The position numbers were made by a program, and so were the translations under genes. Of a stretch of DNA of 64,000 nt, positions 62,435-64,000 are shown in pieces. The notes under the pieces were generated by a model. That model saw only the letters and a program-made list of their open reading frames with translations, was not told the DNA's origin and ran no database searches. The stretch's first letter is position 1. Each line of letters opens with the position of its first letter. This DNA is from Trifolium pratense (taxonomy: Eukaryota > Streptophyta > Magnoliopsida > Fabales > Fabaceae): positions 15,413,362 to 15,477,361 of the forward strand of contig NC_060061.1 of assembly GCF_020283565.1 (NCBI RefSeq), given 5' to 3'.

Positions 62435-63150
62435 CTCCTCCTTGACTGAATATCTTGTTGTTGTATCCAATCTGAGATTTGCACTGAAATTTTATTGTAT
62501 TTTTTGTTTATCAAACCTCTCCTCTTTGACCGAATATCTTTGTGTTGTATCCGACCTGAGATTTGAGTTGAAAAAACTTTTTTTTGAACACTCCTCCTCG
62601 ACTGAATATCTTTGTGTTGTATCCAGCATGAGATTCATGTTGATTTTTGTTGTTGTTGTTGTTGTTCATCCACATTATTTGTTGCTGTTTTTGTTTAACA
62701 CTCCTCCCTGACTGAATATTTTTATGTTGTATCCAGCCCGAGATTCATGTTGATTTTTGTTTTTGTTGTCTACATCTTCATATGAGACTTGAGCTTTTTT
62801 CATGTATTTGTTATGGTTATACATGAAACTATCTCGCATATAACATATGAAAGATGCAGGTTATGGTTATGGTTTTTCTACAACTTCATATGAGACTTGA
62901 GCTTTTTTCATGTATTTGTTATGGTTATGGGTTATATAATACATGAAATCATCTCGCATATAACGTATGAAAGGTGTAGGTTATGGTTATGGTTTTTGGC
63001 TATGAGTTGTTTTTCTCTTGTTTTTCACATCTTCATAATAAAGATGCAATCAAGGTTATGGGTTGTTGATTTCATGGTTTCTTCTTTTTTCTTCGTCTTC
63101 ATCATCTTCTTCCATCTTCACAGATCTGAACCTTAGCGCTCTGATGCCAC

Positions 63151-63478
63151 TGATATGGTTTTTTGTGTTTTTGTATTGCGGAATTTGGTGAGATATAATT
63201 TTAGGGAGAAAACTCTCCTCAAATATAGGGTTATACGAAGAATACTAAAGTTCTTGTTTTATTCATTATGCTTGTGACTCTATATATAGAGCTACATAAA
63301 AACAAATCATATATTTTTAAAACAAAACTAATCCTATAATAAATTCTAAACAAATCTTAAATATTCTAAATAGAAATATAAATCATAAAACCTAATATTA
63401 TCATATTTTAAATATAAATCTAAATAATATTTAAATCTAAGATCTTCCAAAAAAGATATTTAGGCATTATTCCCAACA
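63151..63478 (-). repeat. 5' LTR (element orientation)
   Basis: 328 bp. It is followed, in element direction, by the primer binding site at 63138-63150. Confidence 0.9.
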
Positions 63479-63524
63479 ACAGTCACTAAAATTAAATAAA
63501 ATATTTTATCTCATTCAAAACTAA

Positions 63525-63715
63525 CACTCTGTCTCAAAAGATACTGAGTTCAAGTGGTTAATAAACTTCTCCTAAAACGAATAAGTTGAGAGAACTCGAG
63601 TTCGATTTCTGGTGGAAACAATTTTTGGCGAGATTTTACTTATCTCGTGGCCGAATTCTGAATTATCGGCCACCTTCCTTTGGAAACCAGAGAGTTAATA
63701 CATAAAAAAAATTGG
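63525..63715 (+). mobile_element. SINE with tRNA-like head
   Basis: A-box-like AGTTCAAGTGGTTAATAA, B-box-like CGAGTTCGATTTCTGG about 35 bases on, then a body with GGCCGAATTCTGAATTATCG, and an A-rich tail (ACATAAAAAAAATT). Ends roughly placed. Confidence 0.6.
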
Positions 63716-63739
63716 GCCTAAAAAAACCTAAAAAATAAT

Positions 63740-64000
63740 TTAGTTATAAATATTATTCCGGCACACCTAAAAGTCTCACGTCGGTTGAGAATCAAGTCTA
63801 AGGATAGTTTATATATAACACTCACTCTTATACTCACTGAGACACCATTTACAAAGAACAAAACCGTGCGGACGGTCCAAAGCAGATAATATCTCAAAAC
63901 GTAGTGTGGCATATTTGAGGGTGGAATGGGGAGCGATACATGCCCTCTAGCCTCTTAGTCTCGACTAGAGGACAATTGTTCCGGTACACCTAAAAAGTAC
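63740..64000. repeat. Unclassified repeat at the window end
   Basis: TCCGGCACACCTAAAAGTCT near the left and TTCCGGTACACCTAAAAAGT at the very end are direct repeats about 220 bases apart. In between is an AGTCTCACGTCGGTTGAGAA phrase often seen in small legume LTR elements. It is cut by the window edge. Confidence 0.4.

Larger units (their letters stand above)
62107..63478 (-). mobile_element. Non-autonomous LTR retrotransposon, 1372 bp
   Basis: Two 328-bp LTRs (62107-62434 and 63151-63478), nearly identical, enclose a 716-bp non-coding interior. The 5-bp duplication ACAGT lies on both sides (62102-62106, 63479-63483). It reads on the minus strand: the LTR starts TGTTGGGAATAATGCC, and next to the right-hand LTR is GTGGCATCAGAGC (63138-63150), a tRNA-Met primer site. 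A purine tract AAGGAGGAG abuts the other LTR. The interior has four degenerate copies of a CTGAATATCTTTGTGTTGT phrase and two of a CATATGAGACTTGAGCTTTT phrase. It is larger than classical TRIMs and is probably mobilised by a Copia-type partner. Confidence 0.9.

Overview
The window reads as nuclear DNA of a dicot, most likely a legume (Medicago, Trifolium or pea relatives). The basis is split genes with GT-AG introns, plant-specific families (PR-1, FBD/LRR F-box, BIR1-type LRR receptor kinase, IRE1-like kinase, 2-oxoglutarate oxygenase) and a dense load of plant mobile elements. The legume call is inference. Most of the sequence is repeats and broken genes. I see four host genes that could make protein: a ten-exon branched-chain aminotransferase (40-3580, -), an F-box/LRR/FBD protein (20870-22263, -), a PR-1 CAP protein (37129-37620, -) and a BIR1-like receptor pseudokinase (58007-59981, -).

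Layout. 0-3.6 kb: BCAT gene with three copies of one MITE family in its introns. 3.6-9.3 kb: Stowaway MITE, a 5'-truncated LINE with 12-bp target duplications, a MITE-like repeat holding a second LINE scrap. 9.3-12.2 kb: IRE1-like gene remnants split by an 800-bp MITE, then a 226-bp near-perfect hairpin. 12.6-25.6 kb: a duplicated cluster with one F-box gene, two F-box pseudogenes, an oxygenase pseudogene and a PR-1 pseudogene. 25.68-36.84 kb: a complete, very young Tat-lineage Ty3/gypsy retrotransposon (two 401-bp LTRs with no difference that I can find, 5-bp target duplication, one 1903-codon gag-pol frame). It also carries two antisense genes with their own TATA boxes. It sits just downstream of the PR-1 gene.

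40.17-47.67 kb: an endogenous pararetrovirus (Caulimoviridae, florendovirus-like layout). It is one whole genome length (7424 bp by terminal overlap), circularly permuted, embedded in an (AT)n tract. It has two uninterrupted frames, a 35S-like promoter, a poly(A) signal and a tRNA-Met primer site. 47.68-53.86 kb: two related elements in inverted orientation. Each is bounded by (TA)n microsatellite, has long inverted ends with terminal hairpins, and has a core array of ~30-bp palindromes. I do not recognise this family from the sequence, and it is the best candidate here for something undescribed.

54.3-64 kb: an LTR-like repeat with repeated CATCGTGG..CGATG palindromes, a 370-bp inverted repeat of receptor-like cytoplasmic kinase fragments, a BIR1-like pseudogene, the BIR1-like gene, a 985-bp hAT-type non-autonomous element with an 8-bp target duplication, a 1372-bp non-autonomous LTR element, and SINE/LINE scraps.

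Host genes appear to act independently: amino-acid metabolism, protein turnover, and apoplastic or membrane immunity (PR-1, BIR1-like). The mobile elements explain much of the gene breakage and spacing. All homology calls come from reading the sequence against remembered family features. No database search was run.
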